A DNA stretch of 64,000 bases, taken from positions 372,001-436,000 of the forward strand of contig JACJYH010000003.1 of the NCBI GenBank assembly GCA_020636195.1. Direction: 5' to 3'. This stretch comes from Lewinellaceae bacterium. Its GTDB lineage: Bacteria; Bacteroidota; Bacteroidia; Chitinophagales; Saprospiraceae. Below, one piece after another: positions 28,262-36,018 of this stretch. Within the stretch, counting starts at the first letter, position 1, and each line of letters begins with the position of its first letter. The notes beneath the pieces are model-generated. The model saw only the letters and a list, made by a program, of their open reading frames with translations, was not told the origin of the DNA and ran no database searches. The position numbers were made by a program, and so were the translations under genes.

Positions 28262-28744
28262 TCAGCCTTTAATTGTTTTCCTCACTTTATATTTGATAAA
28301 ATCAATTTGTTCAGCATCCAGTTCTTTGGTGTTAATCAAAATGACAAAAGGTGGCGATGCATTAATTCTCAGCAATAGTGCACCTTCATATTGCTTCACT
28401 TCCCTTATCCAGTGCCAAGAGTGTTGCTCAGGATTGTTGGTTTGATTTCGATGGTTGATTGTAATAATCTCGTCATCAAAAATTACATCAGCATCGAAAT
28501 TAATAGATCTTGACATGCTTTTAATAGAGAAATTTATGATGATTGATGCTATTAAAACAATGAGAATCCACAACAACACAACGGTCTTCAACATCCCACC
28601 AAACAAATTTGGAAAAGAAACGCCAAGAAGTACAGCGCCCAAAAGATATTTCCAAATACTCCGCTTTATAAAGTGTTTCAAAAATACCTGAAGGATAAAA
28701 GTGTTACTGCTTCTCAAGTGCTTCTCAAATTTCATAAAATTCAA
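28262..28744 (-). CDS. YcxB-like membrane protein
   Basis: A 160-residue protein with two transmembrane helices at about residues 31-45 and 52-72, then a cytosolic PH-like domain: DADVIFDDEIITINHRNQTN, SWHWIREVKQYEGALLLRIN, PPFVILINTKELDAEQID. This is the layout of YcxB-type proteins. Function unknown. Two in-frame ATGs (M1, M4) are possible starts. It is a single gene; the spacer behind it includes the 28048-28071 motif. Confidence 0.75.
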   Translation of the reverse strand: MNFMKFEKHLRSSNTFILQVFLKHFIKRSIWKYLLGAVLLGVSFPNLFGGMLKTVVLLWILIVLIASIIINFSIKSMSRSINFDADVIFDDEIITINHRNQTNNPEQHSWHWIREVKQYEGALLLRINASPPFVILINTKELDAEQIDFIKYKVRKTIKG

Positions 28745-28920
28745 ATTTCAATGATGCTAATTACACACAAGGTAACTTATTCAAGTATGTTATGGAAATA
28801 AAGCAATAAATCATTCAAAAACGACCAATCATATCATCAGAGAAACGTCCTAAAAAAGGGAAAACGATGGTCAATGGTTATACCTGTGATATTTCCATGC
28901 CGCAGTACGACCGATGGAGA

Positions 28921-30030
28921 TTAATTTGTGGGCATTTTATACTGACAGCCAATAATTTTTTCAGGATTTACATAAAAAATGTACAATGAAACTAAAAAAA
29001 ACCACTCCAATGGTTTCATCAAAATATATGTCAAATTTGATAAATGTTCTGAATGTATTCGCTTTGACAAATTAAACCCGTACCTATCATAATTTTTCCT
29101 TATTATTCTATGCAAAGATGGAGAAATGTTCTCAATCATATATTCAAAAGCATTGGCAATTTGAAGCTGCCTGTTCACAATAATGGGTTGATTATTTCTT
29201 CTACCTATTGCCAGAGGCTTCACCAAATTCGGTGATCCCAACGCTGCCACAGTACATAAATAATGCCCATGCTTATCATCAACGGTAGGTGGATGGATGT
29301 GTTCGGACAATCTCCAGGTCGCCGTTTCTGTGTAAACCTTAAGTGCTTCTATATCCTGTCCAAACAATACTAAAATTATAACAAAAAACAAAAGAATGGG
29401 TATGCTTATAAGGATTGCAAATACCGGTAAATTATTGACTTTCACCAAGTAGGTATTTATAGTATTCAGCCATTTATGAGTATATTTGACATTACGATTC
29501 AAATTTGCTTTTTTCTGTATAAATAATACAATAATATATATAGAATTCACAATCAATAAAATAGGGTATATCGCTAAATAGATACTTGCATAATCGCCAT
29601 CTGCCCATAGGTAAATTCTGGATGTATCATGCGAAGAAATTTGGAATAAAAATTGCGCATTCACTCCAATTCCAGCAACTAAAAAAATGATAAAAACTAC
29701 TATGAGAATAGGCGGAAGATTATACTCCTTAAAAAACAAAATAGCCATGGAGAGCAACGCTAATACATGCAATGTTATCAACAAAAATGAATTACTGAAT
29801 GATATTGGGCTATAACATGGCTCCACAAATGGATCAATATCATTATAATATGGCGTAGTATGATTATACAATCCGTAGATAAATAAGCAAAATGATAAAA
29901 GCGTGGCTATCAATAAAATTTTTTCTACGGTTGTAAAAGATGGTTTTACATAACTGATCAATGCCCAAATGGATGCAGACACCACTGCGGTTACAACAAT
30001 TAAAGCCAATATGATGTATAATGCTGACAT
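28921..30030 (-). CDS. DUF6688-like multi-pass membrane protein
   Basis: A 369-residue protein with about six hydrophobic segments in the first 230 residues, then a conserved-looking soluble region: HGHYLCTVAALGSPNLVKPL, VNRQLQIANAFEYMIENISP, LHRIIRKNYDRYGFNL, followed by a final hydrophobic helix. This region matches what I know of DUF6688. Its role is unknown. It stands alone, with modest gaps on both sides. Confidence 0.6.
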   Translation of the reverse strand: MSALYIILALIVVTAVVSASIWALISYVKPSFTTVEKILLIATLLSFCLFIYGLYNHTTPYYNDIDPFVEPCYSPISFSNSFLLITLHVLALLSMAILFFKEYNLPPILIVVFIIFLVAGIGVNAQFLFQISSHDTSRIYLWADGDYASIYLAIYPILLIVNSIYIIVLFIQKKANLNRNVKYTHKWLNTINTYLVKVNNLPVFAILISIPILLFFVIILVLFGQDIEALKVYTETATWRLSEHIHPPTVDDKHGHYLCTVAALGSPNLVKPLAIGRRNNQPIIVNRQLQIANAFEYMIENISPSLHRIIRKNYDRYGFNLSKRIHSEHLSNLTYILMKPLEWFFLVSLYIFYVNPEKIIGCQYKMPTN

Positions 30031-30219
30031 ACTTTTTTTTATATTTTACAAACTCTTATTTTCAATTTTTAGTTATGCGCAAAGAATAAAAATACAATGC
30101 ATTTTATTAAACTTTCCAAGCTAATCCCGCCATTGATGGTACGGATAAGCATAGGATTCTAGGTATTATCTCACGCCCACTTTTTGATTGCATAGCTTGA
30201 AAAGTCGTTAATTCTGATT

Positions 30220-30804
30220 TTATTGAGCATATCGATAATGTCCAATTATAGAAAAACTAAATAGGCAGTCTTCCAGTACTTGTCCATTTCCTATATTATG
30301 AACGATCATGAATCTTTTATTATCCTTTGATTTCAAATTTACCACTATTCCGATATGTGTTATCCCATTACCTAAGTCCCAACAAACTATATCCCCCGTA
30401 ATATAGTCCTTTGGATCTGTTGATTTTGATTTAACAATTCCACACCGTGAGAAAAATGTCATGAGGTTGGGTACTCTTCGATGATCTATATTTTTGTCGG
30501 GATTGCTTTGTCCCCAAATTTTTGGATACTTATTGAAATTCGCTTTCATATCTTCATGAACCTCCTTTTGTAAGTCTATACCAAGTTTTCTATATGCTCT
30601 TATTATGACATCTGTACATACACCTATATTTGCTGGAACGTCCCCATTGGGATAATCAATCCCAAAATACCTTGGATCATACTTCACTTTCTGCTTTGTC
30701 AATTCTATAGCCGATTTTGAGAGTTTTTCATAAAAATTATTTTGTCCAGTAGCAAAAGAAATTGGTAAAACAAAAACAAGTAAAAGGAATATTGTTCGAT
30801 TCAT
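30220..30804 (-). CDS. DUF1287 family protein
   Basis: A 194-residue secreted protein: signal peptide MNRTIFLLLVFVLPISFATG, then YDPRYFGIDYPNGDVPANIG, VCTDVIIRAYRKLGIDLQ, the HRRVPNLMTFF block, DYITGDIVCWDLGNGITHIG and IIGHYRY. The V-C-T-D-V and THIG motifs give Cys and His in the NlpC/P60-like order, so a cysteine hydrolase fold is likely. The family is widespread in Gram-negatives, with unknown substrate. It stands alone. Confidence 0.85.
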   Translation of the reverse strand: MNRTIFLLLVFVLPISFATGQNNFYEKLSKSAIELTKQKVKYDPRYFGIDYPNGDVPANIGVCTDVIIRAYRKLGIDLQKEVHEDMKANFNKYPKIWGQSNPDKNIDHRRVPNLMTFFSRCGIVKSKSTDPKDYITGDIVCWDLGNGITHIGIVVNLKSKDNKRFMIVHNIGNGQVLEDCLFSFSIIGHYRYAQ

Positions 30805-31058
30805 ATTATGAAACTTTCATTTGAGTGAGTCAGTACAATAATTTGTTAATCATTTCATTTCTATTAGTTTGGTATAACTACAGTCCTTCTAAATACTACT
30901 ATCTTAATCCCAATAGTAAATAAAAACTACTCATTTAAATGCATTTTAAGCGACTTTTATTATATGGAGGTGAAAAATAGATGGTATAATTTTTATCATT
31001 TTGGGCATTATGGTGTCACAATTTTAAAAGTGGCAAAATAAACCCTTTAAAGTTCCTT

Positions 31059-31511
31059 TCAACTGTTTTTTTCATAGCTAAAAACAGCAATCTTATATTT
31101 CTTTCCATTTATAATCCGATAGAATACTTTAATTCTTCCTTCGGAATCAAAATTATATTTATAAAACTCATCATCACTACTTGGTCCACCTGTATAAACA
31201 CCCTTTATTTTAGGTTCTGGAATTCGTTCAATTAATCTACGCTTCAATCTGCCGTTGTCGAAATACTCGTATTTTATTAATTCAGCAGAGTTGTTTTCAC
31301 TATCATATTTCTCTTTGACAAGACGTTTTACATCTGCTTCATTGTGCCTCGTATAATTTTTTAACCCTGACAAGCCATTAGACTTATACCTGCGATCCCA
31401 ATCATAATACGTGGTTGCAGATATCCCAAATTTTCGACATCCCTCGACAATGCCTAACTTCTCAATCTCTTTGAGAATCTTTTCTTTCTCTTCCGGTGAC
31501 TTACGTTTCAT
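31059..31511 (-). pseudogene. IS3 OrfA N-terminus fused to the tail of a host gene
   Basis: A 150-codon chimeric frame. Residues 1-66 are a helix-turn-helix IS3-type OrfA (MKRKSPEEKEKILKEIEK, GISATTYYDWDRRYK). From about residue 67 (YDSENNSAELIKYEYFDNG onward) the sequence is beta-rich and unrelated to transposases, apparently the 3' part of the lipoprotein gene whose 5' part lies at 31555-31755. The IS inserted into that gene and then lost most of its body, leaving an in-frame fusion. Not expected to transpose. Confidence 0.65.
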
Positions 31512-31570
31512 GTCCTAAAATTACATTTTATTTTAATAATCTTAGTCCAGTCAATTAGGGGGTCGTGTCA
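31461..31570 (-). mobile_element. IS3-family left end, second copy
   Basis: The IS terminus TGACACGACCCCCTAATTGA (minus strand), leader and start of OrfA, matching 23659-23767 nearly base for base. It carries the intact OrfA start at 31509-31511. The element continues leftward only as far as the fused frame. Confidence 0.7.
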
Positions 31571-31755
31571 TTATATTCTTTAGTCATACAAGAATCAATC
31601 AACTCAATTGTACTAACTATTGTAGCTTGTATAGGGTTATTATTTTCATTGATAAACATTATTGAACCTTTATCAGGATTTTTTACACTGTGATTACAAC
31701 CTAGGATCAAATATCCAAAAACCAAAATAAAACATATTTCAATATTTTGATTCAT
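31555..31755 (-). pseudogene. Lipoprotein gene, 5' part truncated by an IS3 element
   Basis: Residues 1-62 read MNQNIEICFILVFGYLILGC (lipoprotein signal, lipobox LILGC) followed by a polar Asn-rich stretch with STIELIDSCMTKEYN. The final residues DTTP and the stop come from the IS end. The original protein probably continued as the segment now fused to OrfA at 31059-31310. No family recognised. Confidence 0.6.
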
Positions 31756-31785
31756 ACTGTTTTATCTAATTGCTATCAAAGGTTT

Positions 31786-31897
31786 GCAGATTTGCGATGG
31801 GCGGGCTTTTCAGCACAAATGTTCATTCGGAGAACTTAACTTTCAGCTACCACAAAATTGTCTTCGGAAGACGAAACCCCGCCTATTGCAAATGTGC
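31786..31897. repeat. attC-like palindrome D
   Basis: GCAGATTTGCGATGGGCGGG (31786-31805) pairs with CCCGCCTATTGCAAATGTGC (31878-31897) at 16 of 20 positions across a 72-base spacer. It starts 12 bp behind the stop of the 31910-32722 lipoprotein gene. Position, orientation and imperfect arms resemble integron cassette ends. Confidence 0.5.
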
Positions 31898-31909
31898 TGT
31901 CATGTTTAG

Positions 31910-32722
31910 CTATTCTGTCCATACAGCGTGAAGTCCAAAGTCTTTGTCGTCTGTTCCAAATGGCTTTGCACCATAGAACAAATATTCAATCGCACTTGCT
32001 TTGTTTTTAATTAATTCTCTGTAAAAATAGCCGTCCTCTTTTAAGTAAAGTTGTTGTTCATTTATTGTCCCTTCATAAGGTTTTGACACATAAATGTTGT
32101 CGCCATTTTTTATTCTTACTCTAATTTTTGTTTTGTAGTCGCCAGAGTATTTTGGAAATAATACTGTAACAAATTCTTGTGGGTGAACTTTAAGTCCCCA
32201 ATAACCGTTGCTACAAAAGTCAAATCCCCGTCCTTCTATTGGTCGCCACTGTCCGTCTGTGTCGAGTGCCTCTTGCAAGCCGAAAATATAACTATCCTTA
32301 CCAATAAAAGCTTTGATTGTTGGTGTTTGATTAATTAAATAAACAGGATAATAATAGTTTGCATATTTAGATTCATAGTCGTTGCAATATACGTTAGAAG
32401 GGTAGTCTGGAACTAATTCAAAACCATCAGTCGCTAATGAATCCGAACGCCAAACTAATCTTTCATCCATAAAGCCTTTGATATATATTGTGTCTCTATC
32501 CCGTTTGTCAGCAATAAATAAGTTGTCGGTGAAATTATACTTGCCCACAAAACTAGGAAAAAAGCCACCCACAAAATCTGCTTCAATATATTTTATACTG
32601 TCCTTTGTCACAGGTTGACTAATTACAGGTTTTGTAAATATTGAAATTACTTGTTTTGTCTTGTCATGCTGATTGCAAGAAACAAAAATTGTCAGTAATA
32701 ATATTGTTGTTACTGTCTTCAT
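31910..32722 (-). CDS. Lipoprotein of unknown function
   Basis: About 270 residues. ATG 32720-32722 gives MKTVTTILLLTIFVSC, a short lipoprotein signal; seven upstream codons are also open. The mature protein is beta-rich with YIEADFVGGFFPSFVGKYNF and GRGFDFCSNGYWGLKVHPQE. No family was recognised. It is flanked on both sides by cassette-type palindromes (D behind, I in front), so it could be a single mobile cassette. A terminal YLFYGAKPFGTDDKDFGLH suggests a folded C-terminal domain rather than a tail. Confidence 0.6.
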   Translation of the reverse strand: MKTVTTILLLTIFVSCNQHDKTKQVISIFTKPVISQPVTKDSIKYIEADFVGGFFPSFVGKYNFTDNLFIADKRDRDTIYIKGFMDERLVWRSDSLATDGFELVPDYPSNVYCNDYESKYANYYYPVYLINQTPTIKAFIGKDSYIFGLQEALDTDGQWRPIEGRGFDFCSNGYWGLKVHPQEFVTVLFPKYSGDYKTKIRVRIKNGDNIYVSKPYEGTINEQQLYLKEDGYFYRELIKNKASAIEYLFYGAKPFGTDDKDFGLHAVWTE

Positions 32723-32737
32723 ATAGTTACACATATC

Positions 32738-32795
32738 GTCCAAGGCTATGTAATGGATGAAGCGATAGCGAATCTATCATCATAGTCGTTGTTCT
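32738..32795. repeat. attC-like palindrome I
   Basis: CTATG (32746-32750) and GATAG (32764-32768) pair with CTATC (32774-32778) and CATAG (32781-32785) in nested order, with CGTTGTT at the outer right edge. It is short, and lies just behind the stop of the 93-codon gene (32803). Confidence 0.4.
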
Positions 32796-32802
32796 CATCA
32801 AT

Positions 32803-33069
32803 TTAATTTTTAACTTTTTTTGATAATTCATCTAACACCAAAAGTTTGTTTAATATAACATCGTTTCTGTATTTTGAAAATATAGGGATCACCGCATCAT
32901 ATGGCATATTTTGAAAGATATATTCTTCCCAATTTTTACCACTTGATTCCACGAATAAATTCAAACTTAAAGGCAATTCTTTCTTTGTAAGTTTTAATTG
33001 ATTTCCTGAAATAATTTTCAAAGTGCTTTCTACACCTTTATTTATCGCAAATTTTAACTGTGTGGCCAT
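32803..33069 (-). CDS. Small protein of unknown function
   Basis: About 88 residues from ATG 33067-33069 (MATQLKFAINKGVE); five more codons upstream are open. It looks soluble and mostly helical, with KKELPLSLNLFVESSGKNWE and a Lys-rich end. No family was recognised. A 58-codon frame lies about 34 bp upstream in the same direction, so the two may be one cassette with two small genes. Confidence 0.5.
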   Translation of the reverse strand: MATQLKFAINKGVESTLKIISGNQLKLTKKELPLSLNLFVESSGKNWEEYIFQNMPYDAVIPIFSKYRNDVILNKLLVLDELSKKVKN

Positions 33070-33102
33070 TTTATTATCAAACATTTCTTGGTTAACGTAT
33101 TT

Positions 33103-33276
33103 TTATTCTTTTTTATTTAAAATATTTCCTTTGTTGTCTTTTCCATGTGCTTGTTCAATTTTCAAAATAATTTCTTCAATTAAATTAATCAAATCGGCTG
33201 ATGTTTTAATTATTTCACTTTTACTAGCAATTAATAAATCAGATTTAGATTCGTCGATTATTATTGAAAATTGATT
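33103..33276 (-). pseudogene. Small coding frame lacking a start codon by one base
   Basis: From 33276 to the TAA at 33103-33105 the minus strand encodes 57 residues of convincing protein (NQFSIIIDESKSDLLIASKS, LINLIEEIILKIEQAHGKD). The codon just before is TGA, but an ATG overlaps it in another frame (ATGAAATCAA). Removing one A from ATGAAATCAA gives ATG AAT CAA and a normal start. So it has either a 1-base insertion in the start region or a sequencing error. Confidence 0.5.
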
Positions 33277-33300
33277 TCATCTTTATTTATATAATGTGAT

Positions 33301-33430
33301 ATTACGTTTTCGGGCTTTGCGTTCGGGCGGGTTCCGGAGCACAAAAACCGATATTATTACTAAAGTTTAATTGAAAACTACTGTTGAAGTTTGCACGTCA
33401 CCCCGCCTGACGCAATACCGATGTTAGGGT
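33301..33430. repeat. attC-like palindrome E
   Basis: GCGTTCGGGCGGGTT (33319-33333) pairs imperfectly with ACCCCGCCTGACGC (33400-33413) across 66 bases. The outer bases are ATTACG on the left and GATGTTAGG on the right. It begins 8 bp behind the stop of the frameshifted gene at 33438. The GGCGGG arm core is shared with palindrome D. Confidence 0.5.
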
Positions 33431-33437
33431 TCGGCTT

Positions 33438-33982
33438 TTATTCATCATTCAGTTCTCTTTCCACAATTTGTTTTTCCGACTTTCTGTCAGATTTCCGCAT
33501 TTCAGATTTTGTTTTTTGATGATATTTACTTTTATCGGTAAAAAAATGCATACTTGACCAGGCCAACCCCGAACCTTGCCTAATCATTACACCGTTCCAA
33601 ATACAGTCTTCATATGGACAACTGTGCTTTGAATAAGTTCCGAAATTTCTATGTTTTATTCTTTTTTCGGCAAGTATTTTTTGCTGATTTTTTTTAATGT
33701 CGTTCCAAATTTTTTCTTCGTCCCCTTTAGTAAATTCTTGTCCTAAAGTTGAAACTTCAGCAAATGTTTTTGGGTCTTTCAGTTGTAAAAAATCAAATGT
33801 CTTTCTGAAAAATTTGTGAGCATAATCACGAACTTCTATTTTATTGTCAATACTAAGTCTTTCATTTTCTAGGATTGAACGATATAGTCCAAGTGTATTA
33901 AAATCTTTGTATTTTTATAATTGTCAATGTAGAAAAAATATTCTTCCAAAGTCAATTGATTAAATTCCTGTCCTATTTCCAT
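33438..33982 (-). pseudogene. Frameshifted gene of unknown function
   Basis: ATG at 33980-33982 opens MEIGQEFNQLTLEEYFFYID. About 25 codons in, near 33905-33915, one base is missing in an A-rich run (TATAAAAATACAAAG). After a shift the frame runs on to the TAA at 33438-33440 (DFNTLGLYRSILENERLS, AHKFFRKTFDFLQLKDPK, SKHSCPYEDCIWNGVMIRQ). The corrected protein would be about 181 residues, soluble, with a Lys/Arg/Glu-rich C-terminus. No family recognised. It may be a real frameshift or an assembly error. Confidence 0.6.
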
Positions 33983-34025
33983 TTGTCAATGTTTTACGAT
34001 GTTCGTTTAAGCTGACCGCCAACAA

Positions 34026-34055
34026 ATAGATTGCCGCAATCTTGCGCCAATCTAT
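34026..34055. repeat. attC-like hairpin F
   Basis: ATAGATTG (34026-34033) pairs perfectly with CAATCTAT (34048-34055); the inner CCGCAATCTTGCGC can pair further. It lies between HigBA and the frameshifted gene. The rest of 33983-34313 is non-coding, except that GTTATAATCTGGCCATTC (34293-34310), directly behind the higA stop, recurs behind the 35157 gene. Confidence 0.4.
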
Positions 34056-34313
34056 GATATAAAAACTTGCCTATTGATGCCATAATTATTAGTTACACAA
34101 ATTTAAAAACTTTCCATTCATATATCTAAATTATCTAAAGGGGATTTTACATCTTTTTTCGTTTTGTCAGTGATATGAGGGTAAATAGCTGTAATCTCTG
34201 GCGACTTGTAATGAAATTTCATTTCCATTCCAACGCCAATTCTTTCAATACAGTATTAAAGTCGGATTCCAACACAACTTACAGCCTTAAATGTTATAAT
34301 CTGGCCATTCTTT

Positions 34314-34628
34314 TTATTCACTTATCATTAATTTATGATCTTCAAGCTCAACTGTAAAGTTAACCTTAGCCTTCAATGCTTCAAAAACCCTTAAAACAGT
34401 TGAGAACCTTGCATCAGTTGTTGAATTCTCGATTTTTGCAATTTGTGATTTTTGCACACCAACAAGTTCCCCGAGTTGTTCCTGAGTCAGATGTTTAGCT
34501 TTTCTTGCTTTTCTTATTGCATCACCTATCAATTCAAGTCGGAGCTCTTGTTCAAAAAGTTCACGTTTAGGTGTTCCACGTTTGCCTATATATTGATCCG
34601 TTAACTCTTCTAAACTATATGTTTTCAT
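34314..34628 (-). CDS. higA: HigA-type XRE antitoxin
   Basis: A 104-residue protein with a helix-turn-helix at about residues 38-72 (AIRKARKAKHLTQEQLGELV, QKSQIAKIENSTTDARFST), the XRE/HigA pattern. The C-terminal VNFTVELEDHKLMISE is typical of antitoxins paired with Gp49-like HigB. The gene overlaps the toxin gene by 14 bp (34615-34628), giving toxin-first order. It should bind HigB and repress the operon. Confidence 0.88.
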   Translation of the reverse strand: MKTYSLEELTDQYIGKRGTPKRELFEQELRLELIGDAIRKARKAKHLTQEQLGELVGVQKSQIAKIENSTTDARFSTVLRVFEALKAKVNFTVELEDHKLMISE

Positions 34629-34950
34629 TTTTTATTTTTTTTAAGTAATCTGCTCTTAATTGTTTGGCCTTATCTATTTCCTTTTTGGGAGTTTTCTGAG
34701 TTTTCTTAATGATTCCATGAGTTGCAATGATCATTGATTTCTCTGTTTCATCCCAAAAAGCAAATAATCTATAAGCACTTTTGTTATACAATGTTCTGAA
34801 TTCCCAAATTTCATCGTCAAGTTTCTTGAGAAGTTCTTCGTCTTTTGATAACTGAGATTTCCTAATGTTATAAAAGATCTTATCTCTGGGTTTCTCATCA
34901 AGAGAGTCTAAGAACTCTTTTGCATTTTCGAGAAATTTGACTTTAAACAT
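34615..34950 (-). CDS. higB: HigB/RelE-family toxin (Gp49-like)
   Basis: A 111-residue RelE-superfamily toxin with FLENAKEFLDSLDEKPRDKI, EIWEFRTLYNKSAYRLFAFW and IIATHGIIKKTQKTPKKEID. The R-x-x-Y-x-x-x-x-Y-R-L core and HG-x-x-KKTQKTP segment are those of the Gp49/HigB mRNA-interferase group. It is first in the operon with HigA. Bracketed by cassette-type palindromes, it resembles TA pairs that stabilise integron arrays. Confidence 0.9.
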   Translation of the reverse strand: MFKVKFLENAKEFLDSLDEKPRDKIFYNIRKSQLSKDEELLKKLDDEIWEFRTLYNKSAYRLFAFWDETEKSMIIATHGIIKKTQKTPKKEIDKAKQLRADYLKKIKNENI

Positions 34951-35044
34951 TTATTTATACTTAACAATAAAGCAAAGATAATAGTTTCTTTTTTAGGACA
35001 CAAATTTAATTTTAAAGAACGAACTATTTATTCTTTTGGTCGAT

Positions 35045-35112
35045 TATAACGGTTCGGTGACAAGCAGCGTGCCGTAGCGATAGCAGGCATGATGTCTTGT
35101 CACTTGTTATGA
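35045..35112. repeat. attC-like palindrome G (best example)
   Basis: TATAAC (35045-35050) and GTGACAAG (35057-35064) pair with CTTGTCAC (35096-35103) and GTTATG (35106-35111) in nested order; the spacer is about 31 bases. Two pairs of complementary boxes separated by an unpaired stretch and an ATAAC/GTTAT outer core is the architecture of integron attC sites. It lies 45 bp behind the stop of the 35157-35576 gene. Confidence 0.6.
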
Positions 35113-35156
35113 TCTGGCCATTCATTTTATGTTTAAAACTATTTTTTTAAAGTTCA

Positions 35157-35576
35157 TTACTTTGGTTTAAAAAATTCCCATTTACCGTTTATATAATAAT
35201 AATTCATATTCATGTGTAGTCCTGTTTTAGCTATTTTCGTGAGTAGTTTTTCATCTAATTCCATATTACCCTGAATTCCCCACCAAATAAGCCATAAAAT
35301 TTCATCATTTACTCCTAATTCCCTAATATTTTGGCCATTTTCTAAAATAAAATCCAGAAGCCAATCCAGTTTATAAATGATGTTGTCATCGACTACTATC
35401 ACAGTTCTACCATATCCGTATTCTTTTCCTTTTCTTGGACCTATTTTGGCTATATCAGTTTTTTCATGAGTTCTTCCTAGCAGTAAATTAGGAAAATAAT
35501 ACAATAACTCTTTAGGTGAAAAATCTTCCCCACTAATATGCCATTCTGGATACAATCCATCTTTATACCAATCCAT
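35157..35576 (-). CDS. Small protein, possibly DUF4279-like
   Basis: A 139-residue soluble protein: LYPEWHISGEDFSPKELLYY, GYGRTVIVVDDNIIYKLDWL, VNDEILWLIWWGIQGNMELD and a terminal HMNMNYYYI. The order (ligand-type loop, tryptophan-bearing middle, Q-x-N motif, aromatic end) is reminiscent of DUF4279, a family common in cassettes and immunity-type loci. The match is weak and other assignments are possible. Promoter-like repeat copy 5 is about 50 bp upstream and palindrome G is behind it. Confidence 0.5.
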   Translation of the reverse strand: MDWYKDGLYPEWHISGEDFSPKELLYYFPNLLLGRTHEKTDIAKIGPRKGKEYGYGRTVIVVDDNIIYKLDWLLDFILENGQNIRELGVNDEILWLIWWGIQGNMELDEKLLTKIAKTGLHMNMNYYYINGKWEFFKPK

Positions 35577-35599
35577 TCAAATTCGATATTTGTTTTCTT

Positions 35600-35665
35600 G
35601 GTCGATCACAACTTTCTTATTTCTACAACAAATCTAAGACACATACGCGGTTTTTACAAACTTAT
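35600..35665 (-). promoter_or_regulatory. Promoter-like dispersed repeat, copy 5
   Basis: Core CAAATCTA at 35629-35636 on the plus strand; on the minus strand ACCGCGTATGTGTCTTAGAT then TTGTTG. It lies about 53 bp in front of the 35157-35576 gene. This copy and copy 4 share the TTATTTCTACAACAAATCTA segment. Confidence 0.45.
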
Positions 35666-35761
35666 TCGCAAATTAATCAAAATCCATCATTTTCTTCTCA
35701 ATCTATCCGGTGGGCTGACCAAGTTTTCTATGTTCGCCTTCGCACCATGTGTATAAATTTA

Positions 35762-35920
35762 GAGTATGTTTAAATTTTGTTTTGGATAATAAAATGGAAT
35801 TATTTTGAGCGAGAAAAGGCAAATTTTGCAGTCGAATGTGGGCAAAACGACGGTAAATTTAACGAATTTGTAGCCAAAATACAACATTTTCTTGCAAAAG
35901 GATAAATTTTAAACATACTC
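35762..35920 (+). mobile_element. MITE-like element, copy 2
   Basis: 159 bp with ends GAGTATGTTTAAA and TTTAAACATACTC. TTA flanks it on the left (35759-35761); the right flank is ATA. The minus strand carries the conserved small frame, here slightly diverged (MLYFGYKFVKFTVVLPTF). Together with copies at 37947 and 38709 it brackets the lpdA-phosphoesterase block. Confidence 0.85.
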
Positions 35921-35998
35921 ATACATGCACAAAAACATATTTTTCTATCTTCCATTCCATTTGACGCAGTATTATTCCAAAATATTTGGTACTTGTGT

Positions 35999-36006
35999 TA
36001 CCTTTG
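35999..36006 (+). promoter_or_regulatory. Likely lpdA promoter -7 element
   Basis: TACCTTTG matches TAnnTTTG 12 bp before the lpdA ATG; the same TACCTTTGCGGC string precedes mazG. No good -33 TTG at 17-23 bp was found, so strength is unclear. Confidence 0.45.
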
Positions 36007-36018
36007 CGGCAAATTTAA

